Shown here: positions 19,745 through 28,338 of the stretch, piece by piece
How the letters are laid out: every line of letters starts with the position of its first letter
Position numbering within the stretch: position 1 is the first letter of the stretch
NCBI RefSeq assembly: GCF_029338355.1
Contig: NZ_CP119802.1
Span: 124,001-188,000 of the forward strand
Length of the DNA stretch: 64,000 nt
Origin: Halosegnis marinus
GTDB taxonomy: Archaea > Halobacteriota > Halobacteria > Halobacteriales > Haloarculaceae
Direction: 5' to 3'
Notes under the pieces: generated by a model
Database searches by the model: none
Seen by the model: only the letters and a program-made list of their open reading frames with translations
Told to the model about the DNA's origin: nothing
Translations under genes and position numbers: made by a program

Positions 19745-20499
19745 GCCGGCTCCGTCCCGCGATGCGCCGCCGGCTGGTCGCGGTCGCGGTCGTCGGCCTG
19801 CTCGCGGCGACCGTGGTGGCGGCCGCGACCGCGAGCCGCTACGGCACGACCGAGGCGACGGCGTGGCTCGCGGCCGCGGCGCTCCCGCTCGGCTACGTCG
19901 CCGCCGCCCCGGCGTGGTGGCTCGTCAGGGACGGCGCCGAGGCGACGACGCTCGGGGTGGCGAACGGCATCACGCTGGCGCGGGGCGGGATGTACGCGCT
20001 CGTCGCCGGCTTCCTGCTCGTCGTGCCGCCCGCGGGCGACCCGTGGCGCTGGCTCCCCGCCCTCCTCTACGGGGCCGGCGCGGCGCTCGACGCCGTGGAC
20101 GGGGCCGTCGCGCGCCGGGTCGGCACCCCGACCCGGCTCGGCGAACGGCTCGACATGGGGTTCGACACGCTGGGCTTCCTCGTCGCCCCGCTGGTCGCGG
20201 TGGCGTGGGGACGGCTCCCCGTGTGGTACCTCTCGCTGTCGGCGGCGCGCTACTGCTACCGCCTCGGCTGTGCGCTCCACGTCCGGCGGGGCGGGACCCT
20301 CCGCCCGCTCCCCGAGAGCCGCGTCCGCCGCCCGCTCGCGGGGGTCCAGATGGCTTTCATCGCGGTCGCGCTCGCGCCGGTCGTCCCGGTCGCGGTCGTC
20401 GAGGCGGCCGCCGCGGTCGTGCTCGTCCCCTCGCTCGCGGTCTTCTGCCGCGACTTCCTCGTCGTGACCTCCGCCGGAGGACTGAAACAACGTTCATGA
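19741..20499 (+). CDS. CDP-alcohol phosphatidyltransferase family membrane protein
   Basis: 252 residues with about six membrane helices. The complete family signature is present: Asp117-x2-Asp120-Gly-x2-Ala-Arg-x8-Gly134-x3-Asp138-x3-Asp142, where the aspartates bind metals. It should move a phospho-alcohol from a CDP-linked donor to an acceptor alcohol in the membrane, as in lipid head-group synthesis. Being translationally coupled (ATGA) to a sugar/polyol oxidoreductase and to ArfA, it may attach an unusual head group. Acceptor and donor cannot be read from sequence. Confidence 0.9.
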   Translation: MSRLRPAMRRRLVAVAVVGLLAATVVAAATASRYGTTEATAWLAAAALPLGYVAAAPAWWLVRDGAEATTLGVANGITLARGGMYALVAGFLLVVPPAGDPWRWLPALLYGAGAALDAVDGAVARRVGTPTRLGERLDMGFDTLGFLVAPLVAVAWGRLPVWYLSLSAARYCYRLGCALHVRRGGTLRPLPESRVRRPLAGVQMAFIAVALAPVVPVAVVEAAAAVVLVPSLAVFCRDFLVVTSAGGLKQRS

Positions 20500-21311
20500 C
20501 CGTCCGGTCCAAGGGGCGCGCAGTGACACGACACGCAGACGGGGGTGCGCGGATGGTCGCCGTGCAGGTGGACGACTACGGCCCGTGGACGACGACCCCG
20601 CGACCCCGCCGCGAGACGGACCTCCAGGCCCTTCAGGCGCGGCTGTTCGCCGACGTGGCGGACTTCGTCGGCGGCCGTGACGGCTACGCCTTCGCCGGCC
20701 GGTTCGACAACATGGTGGGCACCGCGACCCGCATCGAGACGGACACGTTCGAGCGCCTCCAGGAGCGGGTCCGGAACCGCTACCCGGTGACGGTGAGTAT
20801 CGGGGTGGGGACGGGTGAGACGCCGGCGGCCGCGCTCGACGCCGCGGGGAGCGTCATCAGCGACGCGGGGAGCGCGCAGGGCGACCGCCGCGAGACGCTC
20901 GGCGACCGGGTCGCGGAGGGGTTCGACGGGGCGCCCGACACGGTCACCGTCGCGCACTTCGACGTGGTGGACGCGACGGGCACCTACACGGACGCCGTCT
21001 CGCCCACCCGCGCGGAACTCGACATCCGCGGGGGCGTGCTCTCGCTCGCCGAGTACCTCCACGACGAACACGGCGCGGTGACGCAGTTCGTCGGCGGCGA
21101 CAACGCCATCGCGGTGACGCCCGCGCTCGACCGCGCGGCCGTCGCGGCGGCGACCGACCACGTCCGCGCCGAGGTCGGCGTGGACCTCCAGGTCGGCGTC
21201 GGGCGCGGCCCGACCGCCCACGCGGCGGGCGACGAGGCCAAACACGCGCTGGAGACCTGCCGCGAGACCGGCCGCCGCGCCCACGGCCCGTGGGCCGCCG
21301 CGGACGACTGA
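20496..21311 (+). CDS. arfA: GTP cyclohydrolase III / archaeal ArfA
   Basis: 271 residues. QVDDYGPWTTTPRPRRETDL, the FDNM segment, VSIGVGTGETPAAALDAAG and FVGGDNAIAV match GTP cyclohydrolase III, a diguanylate-cyclase-like fold. The enzyme opens GTP to the formylaminopyrimidine ribotide that starts archaeal riboflavin and F420 synthesis. The start is taken at ATG 20496 because it overlaps the upstream stop (ATGA) like every other junction in the operon. GTG 20523 or ATG 20553 (MVAVQVDD) would give an N-terminus closer to known ArfA. Downstream partners are an MDR enzyme and a PTPS-fold protein. Confidence 0.9.
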   Translation: MTVRSKGRAVTRHADGGARMVAVQVDDYGPWTTTPRPRRETDLQALQARLFADVADFVGGRDGYAFAGRFDNMVGTATRIETDTFERLQERVRNRYPVTVSIGVGTGETPAAALDAAGSVISDAGSAQGDRRETLGDRVAEGFDGAPDTVTVAHFDVVDATGTYTDAVSPTRAELDIRGGVLSLAEYLHDEHGAVTQFVGGDNAIAVTPALDRAAVAAATDHVRAEVGVDLQVGVGRGPTAHAAGDEAKHALETCRETGRRAHGPWAAADD

Positions 21312-22312
21312 TGGAGGCGAGGACGCTCTACTTCGCCGAGCCGGGCCGCGTCGAGCGGCGGACGCGACCGCTCGCGGCCCCCGACCCCGGCGAGGTCGTC
21401 GTCGAGACGACCGCGTCGGGCATCAGCGCCGGCTCGGAACTGCTCGTGTACCGCGGCGAGGTGCCCGACGGGATGGCCGTCGACGCCACCATCGACGTGC
21501 TCGACGGGGAGTTCGCCTACCCGCTCGCGTACGGCTACGCGGCCGTCGGCGAGGTGGTGGCCGCCGGCGACGGGACCTCGGTCGGGGTCGGACGGCGCGT
21601 CTTCGCCTTCCACCCGCACGCCGACCGCTTCCGTACGGGGGAGGACGCGGTCGTCCCGCTCCCGGACGGCGTCGGCACCGAGGCGGCGACGCTCCTCCCG
21701 AGCGTCGAGACGGCGACCAACATCGCGCTGGACGCCGCCCCGAAGGTCGGGGAGCGCGCGGTCGTGTTCGGGGCCGGCGCGGTCGGCCTCTGTACGATAG
21801 CCGTGCTCGCCGACTTCCCGCTGGAACGGCTCGTCGCCGTCGAACCGGTCGCCGCCCGGCGGGAGCGGGCGCTCGCGCTCGGGGCGGACGCCGCCGTCTC
21901 CCCCGAGGAGTTCGACGGCTTTCCCGACGCGACCCCCGCCGGGGCCGACCTCGCCGTGGAGCTGTCGGGCCGGCCCGCGACGCTGGACGACGCCATCGAC
22001 GCCGTCGGCTTCGACGGCCGCGTCGTCGTCGGCTCGTGGTACGGGACGAAGCGGTCGCCGGTCGCGCTCGGCGGCTGTTTCCACCGCGACCGAATCAGCG
22101 TCGAGTCGAGCCAGGTGAGCACCGTCGCGCCCGAACTCCGGGGACGGTGGACCACCGACCGACGGCTCGATGCCGCGCTCGACCGGGTGGCCCGGCTCGA
22201 CGCCGACCGCCTCCTCACCCACCGCGTCCCGTTCGCCGAGGCCGAGGACGCGTACCGACTGCTCGACGAGGGAGCCGACGACGCCCTACAGGTCGTCCTC
22301 ACCTACCCGTGA
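21311..22312 (+). CDS. MDR-superfamily dehydrogenase in the arfA operon
   Basis: 333 residues of the zinc alcohol dehydrogenase superfamily (ETTASGISAGSELLVYRGEVP, then YGYAAVGEVVAAG, then the Rossmann loop FGAGAVGLCTIA). The usual GHE zinc motif reads YGYAAVG and the structural zinc cysteines are absent, so it is probably zinc-free, like the BchC/2-desacetyl-hydroxyethyl-type branch. It overlaps arfA by one base (TGATG) and the PTPS-like gene by four (GTGA), so all three are made together. An NAD(P)-dependent reduction or oxidation of an ArfA-derived or sugar intermediate is an inference. Confidence 0.88.
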   Translation: MEARTLYFAEPGRVERRTRPLAAPDPGEVVVETTASGISAGSELLVYRGEVPDGMAVDATIDVLDGEFAYPLAYGYAAVGEVVAAGDGTSVGVGRRVFAFHPHADRFRTGEDAVVPLPDGVGTEAATLLPSVETATNIALDAAPKVGERAVVFGAGAVGLCTIAVLADFPLERLVAVEPVAARRERALALGADAAVSPEEFDGFPDATPAGADLAVELSGRPATLDDAIDAVGFDGRVVVGSWYGTKRSPVALGGCFHRDRISVESSQVSTVAPELRGRWTTDRRLDAALDRVARLDADRLLTHRVPFAEAEDAYRLLDEGADDALQVVLTYP

Positions 22313-22707
22313 CCACCGACAGCCCGACCGAGCCGTACCGGCTCACCGTCCGCCGCGAGTTCGTCGCACAGCACTTCCTCACCGTCCCCGACCCCGGGCC
22401 CGAGGGGGAGCCACACAGCCACGTCTTCACCGCCGAGGTCGAGTTCGCCGGGCCGGACCTCGGCGCGTACGGCTACCTCGTCGATATCGACGCGGTCGAG
22501 GCGGTGCTCGACGACGTCGTCGGCCGCTACCGCGACGCGCTGCTGAACGACCTCCCGGAGTTCGACGGGAACCCCAGCGTCGAGCGGTTCGCCCGGCTGT
22601 TCGGGGACCGCGTGGTCGACGGGCTGGACGACCCGACCCCCACCCGGCTCGTCGTCCGGCTGTGGGAGGACGACCTCGCGTGGGCGAGCCACGAGCGCCG
22701 GCTGTGA
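22309..22707 (+). CDS. PTPS/QueD-fold protein without the catalytic cysteine
   Basis: 132 residues of the 6-pyruvoyl-tetrahydropterin synthase fold. The three zinc histidines are kept (His22 in VAQHFL, His36 and His38 in EPHSHVF), as are the pterin-anchoring region near WEDD (119-122) and an Asp/Glu-rich middle (LVDIDAVEAVLDD). The catalytic Cys normally just before the HxH pair is replaced by an EGE stretch. It should therefore bind a pterin or formylaminopyrimidine-type ligand and zinc, but is unlikely to run the standard PTPS or QueD reaction. Coupled to the MDR gene upstream and the methyltransferase downstream by GTGA overlaps. Confidence 0.87.
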   Translation: MTTDSPTEPYRLTVRREFVAQHFLTVPDPGPEGEPHSHVFTAEVEFAGPDLGAYGYLVDIDAVEAVLDDVVGRYRDALLNDLPEFDGNPSVERFARLFGDRVVDGLDDPTPTRLVVRLWEDDLAWASHERRL

Positions 22708-23546
22708 GCCACGACCACGGCCGCCGGCGCTACCTGCTCGCCAAGCGGTCCGTCGACGCCCGGGCGCGCGACCGCCGGGTGCGCGACGCGATGCTCGACG
22801 CCCTCGTCCCCGAGCCCCGCGTCTTCGAGGCCGGACCGGGGGCGGGACTGGGCGCGCTCGACCTCCGCGAGTGGGGCGTGACGCCGTCGTCGTACCGGGG
22901 CGTGGACGCCGACCCGGGCGTGGCCGCGTTTGCCGCCCGCCTCCTTCCCCGGGCGTTCGCCCGCGCCGGCTACGACGCCAACCCCGTCGAGGGCGGCTGT
23001 CGCATCGGGGACACGACCTACCGCTTCGAGGCGGGCGACGCGGTGGCCGCGCTCCCCGGCGCCGGCGCGGACCTCGTCGTTGCGCAGTCCTTCCTCGACC
23101 TCGTGGAACGCGACCGCGTTCTGGACGCCGTGGCCGCCGGACTCTCGCCCGGCGGGGTCGCCTACGCCCCGCTCACCTTCGACGGCGTGACGCTGTTCCA
23201 GCCGTCGCACCCCGAGGACGACGCGGTGGCCGAGCGGTACCACGACGCCATCGACGCGGCGCCCGGCCGGGACGCGCGGGCGGGACGGCACGTCCTCGAC
23301 GCGCTCCGCCGACGCGGCGACGAGGTGCTCGCGGTCGGGGCCTCGGACTGGATCGTTCGCCCCGCAAACGGCGGCTACCCCGCCGACGAGCGGCGCTTCC
23401 TCGACCGGATACTCGACTTCGTCGCGGCGGCGGTCGACCGCGACGACTGGGTCGCGACGCGGCGCGAACAGGTCGAGGCGGGCGACCTCCTCTACGTCGC
23501 GCACGGCTACGACCTGCTGTGGCGCCCCGGGGGCGACGGGCCGTGA
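22704..23546 (+). CDS. Class I SAM-dependent methyltransferase-like protein
   Basis: 280 residues. A basic N-terminus (RRRYLLAKRSVDARARDRRVRDAM) is followed by the SAM-binding motif I VFEAGPGAGLGALDL, an acidic motif II with GVDADPG, and VVAQSFLDLVERDRVLDAVAAGLSPGG resembling motifs IV-V. The C-terminal 100 residues form a substrate-binding part. The methyl acceptor is unknown; the operon suggests a small molecule or lipid head group. GTG start overlapping the previous stop; the stop overlaps the next ATG (TGATG). Confidence 0.87.
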   Translation: MSHDHGRRRYLLAKRSVDARARDRRVRDAMLDALVPEPRVFEAGPGAGLGALDLREWGVTPSSYRGVDADPGVAAFAARLLPRAFARAGYDANPVEGGCRIGDTTYRFEAGDAVAALPGAGADLVVAQSFLDLVERDRVLDAVAAGLSPGGVAYAPLTFDGVTLFQPSHPEDDAVAERYHDAIDAAPGRDARAGRHVLDALRRRGDEVLAVGASDWIVRPANGGYPADERRFLDRILDFVAAAVDRDDWVATRREQVEAGDLLYVAHGYDLLWRPGGDGP

Positions 23547-24097
23547 TGGTCATCACCCACGTCGCGGTGGCGCTGCTCGCGGCGTCGGCCGTCGCCGTGG
23601 CCGCCCCGGAGTTCGCGGCGGCCGCGGCCGTCGGCGCGTACGTCGGCGGTACCCTCCCCGACATCGACCTGTTCGTCGGCGTCCACCGGCGCACGCTCCA
23701 CTTCCCCGTGCTCGGGCCGGCGCTCGCCGTGCCCGCGGTGGCCGTCGCGCTGGTCGTCCCCTCGGACGCGACGGTCGCCGTCGCCGTCGCGCTCGTCGGG
23801 GCGGGCGTTCACGCCGCGAGCGACGCGCTCGGAGCCGGCGAGGAACTGCGCCCGTGGGAGCGGACGAACCCGAACGCGGTGTACGACCACGCCTCCGGGC
23901 GGTGGTGGCGCGCGCGCTACCTCGTGCCGTACGACGGCTCGCCGCGCGACCTCGCGGTCGCGGTCCTCGCCGCGGTTCCGACCCTGCTCGTCTACGACGG
24001 CCCCGTCGCGTGGGTGCTCGCGGGGCTGCTGGTCGCGGCGGCCCTCTACACCGCCGTCCGACGCCGGGTGGTTCCGTACTTCGAGGCGATGCTGTAA
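23546..24097 (+). CDS. DUF457 (YdjM-like) membrane metal-dependent hydrolase family
   Basis: 183 residues. ITHVAVALLAA at the start and the GGTLPDIDLF motif with its acidic residues and His are hallmarks of the DUF457/YdjM family, which has phospholipase-C-like metal sites set among membrane helices (here four to five helices). Its place as the last gene of an overlapping operon with a CDP-alcohol transferase suggests action on a membrane lipid. No family member's reaction is firmly known to me. Confidence 0.82.
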   Translation: MVITHVAVALLAASAVAVAAPEFAAAAAVGAYVGGTLPDIDLFVGVHRRTLHFPVLGPALAVPAVAVALVVPSDATVAVAVALVGAGVHAASDALGAGEELRPWERTNPNAVYDHASGRWWRARYLVPYDGSPRDLAVAVLAAVPTLLVYDGPVAWVLAGLLVAAALYTAVRRRVVPYFEAML

Positions 24098-24137
24098 CCG
24101 GCGGCAGGTCTATGCCGATGTGGTCGTATTCGCCGAC

Positions 24138-25091
24138 ATGAACCGCTACAGCGACCCGGACCGGGGCCACCGGCTCGACCCGGACTCGTTCGCCTCCGGC
24201 TACTTCCGCAACGCCGTCTACCGCCACTGGGACCCCTACGAGGACATCCCGGACGACCTGCTCGCGCAGGACCGCGAGCGCCTGACGGAGCGCGACCAGA
24301 CGGAGGCCGAGTTCGACGGCCTGCGCCGCACGCTCGCGCTGTTCGGCGCGGGCGAGGAGGCCGTGACGGAGGACCTCGCCCCCCTCGCCATCCGGCTCGA
24401 CGACGTGGAAAAGGAGATGTTCGTCACCTCACAGCTGTACGAGGAGGCGAAACACACGGCCTTCTTCGACCGGTACTGGCGCGACGTGATAGACCCCGTC
24501 GCGGAGGCGTGCGGCTTCGAGGTCACCGCGCCCACCGACGGGCGCTACTTCAACGAGGGGTACGTCGAGCTGTTCGACCGCACGGAGGCCGCGATGGCCG
24601 ACCTGCTCTCCGACGACTCGCCGGAGGCGCTTGCGAAGGCGTACTGCCACTACCACCTCGCCGTCGAGTCCGTGCTGGCACAGACGGGCTACTACGGGAT
24701 ACAGGGCTCCTTCTCGCCGTCGGGGCCGGACCTGCCGGTCGTCGGCGAGCCGGTCCACCTCGAAGGGCTGGTGGAGGGCATCACCCGCATCCGCTCGGAC
24801 GAGGGCCGCCACGTCGGCTTCGGGATGCACGAGGTCCAGCGGCTCGTCGGCGAGGAGGGGGTGGACCCCTCGCTCGTCCAGGAGACACTGATGGAGCTGC
24901 TCCCGCTCGTGGCGAGCACCGTCGAGGACCCCGAGGGCGCGGAGGCCGGCATCGACTCGAACGCGCTCGTGAACTACGCGAGCGAGAAGCTGGCCCGGCG
25001 TATCGAGGTCATCACCGACCGCGAGGCGGACATCCCGCCGGTGGACGAACTCGTCCGCGTCGAGGGGGGCCGGGAGGGGGCTGCCGACTAG
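24138..25091 (+). CDS. R2-like ligand-binding oxidase (R2lox), ribonucleotide reductase R2 homologue
   Basis: 317 residues, a ferritin-like four-helix metal protein. The six metal ligands can be placed: Glu73 (GEEAV), Glu103 and His106 (EEAKH), Glu177, Glu222 and His225 (DEGRH). The Val76 and Tyr172 positions match the pair that forms a tyrosine-valine ether cross-link in R2lox proteins. R2lox assembles a Mn/Fe site, binds a fatty acid and activates O2; the physiological substrate is unknown. It is not a ribonucleotide reductase subunit, and no NrdA-type gene is nearby. TCTATG 28 bases upstream supports the ATG at 24138. Confidence 0.9.
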   Translation: MNRYSDPDRGHRLDPDSFASGYFRNAVYRHWDPYEDIPDDLLAQDRERLTERDQTEAEFDGLRRTLALFGAGEEAVTEDLAPLAIRLDDVEKEMFVTSQLYEEAKHTAFFDRYWRDVIDPVAEACGFEVTAPTDGRYFNEGYVELFDRTEAAMADLLSDDSPEALAKAYCHYHLAVESVLAQTGYYGIQGSFSPSGPDLPVVGEPVHLEGLVEGITRIRSDEGRHVGFGMHEVQRLVGEEGVDPSLVQETLMELLPLVASTVEDPEGAEAGIDSNALVNYASEKLARRIEVITDREADIPPVDELVRVEGGREGAAD

Positions 25092-25147
25092 TCGCTCGCC
25101 CGTTTCGATACTACTAACTCCGGGTCGCCGGAATCGGAGAGTGACAG

Positions 25148-26290
25148 ATGAAACTCCACGAGTATCAGGCGAAGGGCGTCTTCGCCGACGCCGGGCTCCC
25201 GGTCCCGGATTCGACGCTCGCCTCGACCCCCGACGAGGTCGTCGCGGCGGCCGACGATATCGGCTACCCCGTCGCCATCAAGGCACAGGTACAGGTCGGC
25301 GGGCGCGGCAAGGCCGGCGGCATCGAACTCGTCGACGACGCCGAGGAGGCGCGCGCGGCCGCCGAGCGCATCATCGGCATGGACCTCAAGGGGCTCCACG
25401 TCGACCGCGTGCTCGTCGAGGAGGCCGTCGACTTCGTCAACGAGCTGTACGTGGGCGTCACGATGGACCGCAACGAGGGCAAGCCCGTCGCGATGGTCTC
25501 GACGCAGGGCGGCGTCAACATCGAGGAGGTGGCCGCGGAGACGCCGGAGGCCATCGCCCGCGAGCACGTCGACCCCGCGTTCGGCCTCCAGCCGTACCAG
25601 GCCCGCCGGGCCGTCTACGACGCCGGCGTGGACCGCGAGGTGGCCGGCGACGTGGCCTCCGTGCTGACGACGCTGTACGACCTCTGGGCGGAGAAGGACG
25701 CCACGGAGATAGAGGTCAACCCCGTCATGATAACGAGCGACGGCGAGGTCGTCTGTGCGGACGCCGTCATGAACATCGACGACGACGCGCTGTTCCGCCA
25801 CCCGGACCTCGCCGACATGGAGGACGAGGCGGCGGAGGACGACCTCGAAGCCAAGGCGAACGAGTACGGCTTCGACTACGTCCGCCTGTCGGGCAACGTC
25901 GGCATCATCGGCAACGGCGCGGGCCTCGTGATGACGACGCTCGACCTCGTGGACTACTACGGCGGCGCGCCGGCGAACTTCCTCGACATCGGGGGCGGCG
26001 CGAAGGCCGAGCGCGTGGCGAACGCGCTCGACATGGTGTTCGCCGACGAGAACGTCGATTCGGTCGTGTTCAACATCTTCGGCGGCATCACCAGAGGCGA
26101 CGAGGTCGCCAAGGGCATCAACGAGGCGCTGGAGTCGTTCGACGAGATACCGAAGAAGGTCGTCGTCCGGCTGGCCGGTACGAACGCCGCCGAGGGGATG
26201 GAGATACTCAACACCGACCTCGTGACGGTGGAATCGACGCTGGAGGACGCCGTCCAGCGTGCGGTCGAATACTCGGAGGAGGAACAATGA
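25148..26290 (+). CDS. sucC: Succinyl-CoA synthetase, beta subunit
   Basis: 380 residues. The N-terminal [20 protein letters not shown], an ATP-grasp domain with [17 protein letters not shown] and the C-terminal CoA-ligase half with GNGAGLVM and [13 protein letters not shown] are all typical. It makes or uses ATP at the succinyl-CoA/succinate step of the citrate cycle with SucD. A GGAGAGTGA ribosome-binding site lies just upstream of the ATG, unlike most genes here. The stop overlaps the sucD start by ATGA. Confidence 0.97.
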   Translation: MKLHEYQAKGVFADAGLPVPDSTLASTPDEVVAAADDIGYPVAIKAQVQVGGRGKAGGIELVDDAEEARAAAERIIGMDLKGLHVDRVLVEEAVDFVNELYVGVTMDRNEGKPVAMVSTQGGVNIEEVAAETPEAIAREHVDPAFGLQPYQARRAVYDAGVDREVAGDVASVLTTLYDLWAEKDATEIEVNPVMITSDGEVVCADAVMNIDDDALFRHPDLADMEDEAAEDDLEAKANEYGFDYVRLSGNVGIIGNGAGLVMTTLDLVDYYGGAPANFLDIGGGAKAERVANALDMVFADENVDSVVFNIFGGITRGDEVAKGINEALESFDEIPKKVVVRLAGTNAAEGMEILNTDLVTVESTLEDAVQRAVEYSEEEQ

Positions 26291-27159
26291 GCATCCTAGT
26301 CGACAACGACACGCGCGTCGTGGTACAGGGCATCACCGGCGGTGAGGGACGGTTCCACACCGAGCAGATGATGGAGTACGGAACGAACGTCGTCGCCGGC
26401 GCGGTCCCCGGCAAGGGCGGCCAGGAGGTCGAGGGCGTCCCGGTGTACGACACTGTCCGCTCCGCGGCCCGCGAGGAGGACGCCGACGCGGCCGTCGTCT
26501 TCGTCCCGCCGGCGTTCGCCGCCGACGCGCTGATGGAGGCGCTCGACTCGCCGGTCGACCTCGTCGTCGCCATCACCGAGGGCATCCCCCAGCAGGACAT
26601 GGCGAAGGTGTACAAGCGCCTGAAGGAGACGGACACGGACATGATCGGCCCGAACTGTCCGGGCATCATCACCCCCGGCGAGGCGAAGCTCGGCATCCTG
26701 CCGGGCAACATCTTCGCCGAGGGCGACGTGGGCCTCGTCTCCCGCTCCGGCACCCTGACGTACCAGGTCGTTGACAACCTCACCCAGCGCGGCATCGGCC
26801 AGACGACCGCCGTCGGCATCGGGGGCGACCCCATCATCGGCACGGACTTCGTCGACGCGCTGGAGTACTTCGAGGCGGACCCCGACACGAAGGCCGTCGC
26901 GATGTGCGGCGAGATCGGCGGCGAGGACGAGGAGGAGGCCGCCGCCTACATCGCCGAACACATGGACACGCCGGTCGCCGGCTTCATCGCGGGCCGCACC
27001 GCGCCGCCGGGCAAGCGGATGGGTCACGCCGGCGCCATCGTCTCGGGCGGCGGCGGCACCGGAACCGCCGAGTCGAAGATACAGGCGCTCAACGACGCGG
27101 GCGTCCCGGTCGGCGACACTCCGAACGAGGTCGCCGACCACATCGAGAGCTTCCTGTAA
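26287..27159 (+). CDS. sucD: Succinyl-CoA synthetase, alpha subunit
   Basis: 290 residues. CoA-binding Rossmann half ([19 protein letters not shown]), IGPNCPGII, and the phosphohistidine loop [13 protein letters not shown], whose His carries the phosphate between ATP and succinyl-CoA. Start ATG overlaps the sucC stop, so the two subunits are co-translated in equal amounts. It completes the citrate-cycle enzyme of sucC. Confidence 0.97.
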   Translation: MSILVDNDTRVVVQGITGGEGRFHTEQMMEYGTNVVAGAVPGKGGQEVEGVPVYDTVRSAAREEDADAAVVFVPPAFAADALMEALDSPVDLVVAITEGIPQQDMAKVYKRLKETDTDMIGPNCPGIITPGEAKLGILPGNIFAEGDVGLVSRSGTLTYQVVDNLTQRGIGQTTAVGIGGDPIIGTDFVDALEYFEADPDTKAVAMCGEIGGEDEEEAAAYIAEHMDTPVAGFIAGRTAPPGKRMGHAGAIVSGGGGTGTAESKIQALNDAGVPVGDTPNEVADHIESFL

Positions 27160-27179
27160 CCGTCGTTTCCGTTCTCGCG

Positions 27180-27185
27180 TTTTTT
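27180..27185 (+). terminator. Oligo-T terminator of sucCD
   Basis: Six T in a row, 21 bases after the sucD stop, in an otherwise GC-rich spacer; the standard archaeal termination signal. Confidence 0.6.
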
Positions 27186-27214
27186 CGTACAGGTCGGGAG
27201 CCTCGCGACCGCGC

Positions 27215-28243
27215 TCACCCGTCGAGGCGGTCGCGCTCGCCGTTGCCGTCGAGGATGAACGGCCCGGCCGAGAGGGTGCGCCGCGAGACGGTGGCGACGC
27301 GGAGGACGTACGCCGTCAGCACGATGAAGGGCGCGAGCGCGACGGTGTAGGCCGCGCCGGCGAACAGCAGGACGTACGAGATGCCGAACACGGCGCCGTC
27401 GATGAACTGGAGGTCGACGGCCAGAACGGCGTACGAGACGACGATGATGGCCGGCAGCGAGACGTACAGCAGGTCCGAAGTGAGGTTCGAGAACTCGCGT
27501 TCGAGGTAGAGCGACTTGAAGTACTCGCGGGCGGCGAGGAAGAACTGAAGCGCCTCCTCCAGTTCGTCCACGGTGTCGCTCGCGGCGTCGGTGAGCTGTG
27601 CGCCGTGTCGGGAGCGGAGCCGGCGGAGCGCGAACAGCTGTTCGGCGTAGTCGTACTCCAGCGCCGCGCGCAGCATCTCGAAGGTACCGTACTCCGCGCT
27701 GTCGAGCGCGCGGTTGACGCGCTCGGTGTTGGCCGCGACGTGGCCGAGGTACGCGTCCACCTCGGCGTCGAGGTCGCCGGGCGTCGCCTCGTCGATACCC
27801 GGATGGGTCCGCATCTCGGCCACCTCGTCGTCGAGTTCCTGCGCGCGCTGGAGGACGGCCCGCGTGATGGCGCGCAGGAAGGCCGCCGGCTCCGCGGGCG
27901 ACACCTGCCGGTCGATGATGTCCTCCGTCTGTCTGCGGAACTCGCGGGTGGAATCGACGCGCTCCTGCTGGCGACCCACGGGCGACAGCTCCTGGGAGAC
28001 GAACAGCGAGGCGACGGAGACGACGACGGAGACGAGGAGGATGACCCCCGACAACAGCGTGTTGAGCAGCGCCGCCACGGAGGAGCGGTCGGTGAGGAGG
28101 GCGTTCACGCCGTCGGGCGCGATGATACCGAGCGGGAACATCGCGACGTACACGGCGAGGACGAGCGCGAGGATGACGTGCCGGCGGCTCCCGGTGACGA
28201 GCAGCCATCGACCGACCCTACCGCCGGGCACGTCGGTGTTCAC
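27215..28243 (-). CDS. Membrane protein with central helical domain, unknown function
   Basis: 342 residues starting at a GTG (NTDVPGGRVGRW follows). Two N-terminal membrane helices (about 20-38 and 60-82) and two C-terminal ones (about 253-275 and 280-305) flank a long helical cytoplasmic region rich in Glu, Arg and Ala (about 90-245). The layout resembles haloarchaeal ion-channel-like or DUF-type membrane proteins but no pore or catalytic motif was seen. Start 28243 preferred over an upstream GTG at 28330 because a TTAAT element lies in between (28269-28273). Confidence 0.75.
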   Translation of the reverse strand: MNTDVPGGRVGRWLLVTGSRRHVILALVLAVYVAMFPLGIIAPDGVNALLTDRSSVAALLNTLLSGVILLVSVVVSVASLFVSQELSPVGRQQERVDSTREFRRQTEDIIDRQVSPAEPAAFLRAITRAVLQRAQELDDEVAEMRTHPGIDEATPGDLDAEVDAYLGHVAANTERVNRALDSAEYGTFEMLRAALEYDYAEQLFALRRLRSRHGAQLTDAASDTVDELEEALQFFLAAREYFKSLYLEREFSNLTSDLLYVSLPAIIVVSYAVLAVDLQFIDGAVFGISYVLLFAGAAYTVALAPFIVLTAYVLRVATVSRRTLSAGPFILDGNGERDRLDG

Positions 28244-28338
28244 GCGCCGGGCTACCGGCGGCTGTGACTTAATCGGGCCGGGTCGCCGCCGGTCGCCGCG
28301 GGCTGAACCCTCAAGCGTCTGGAACCCCAAACACGGGT

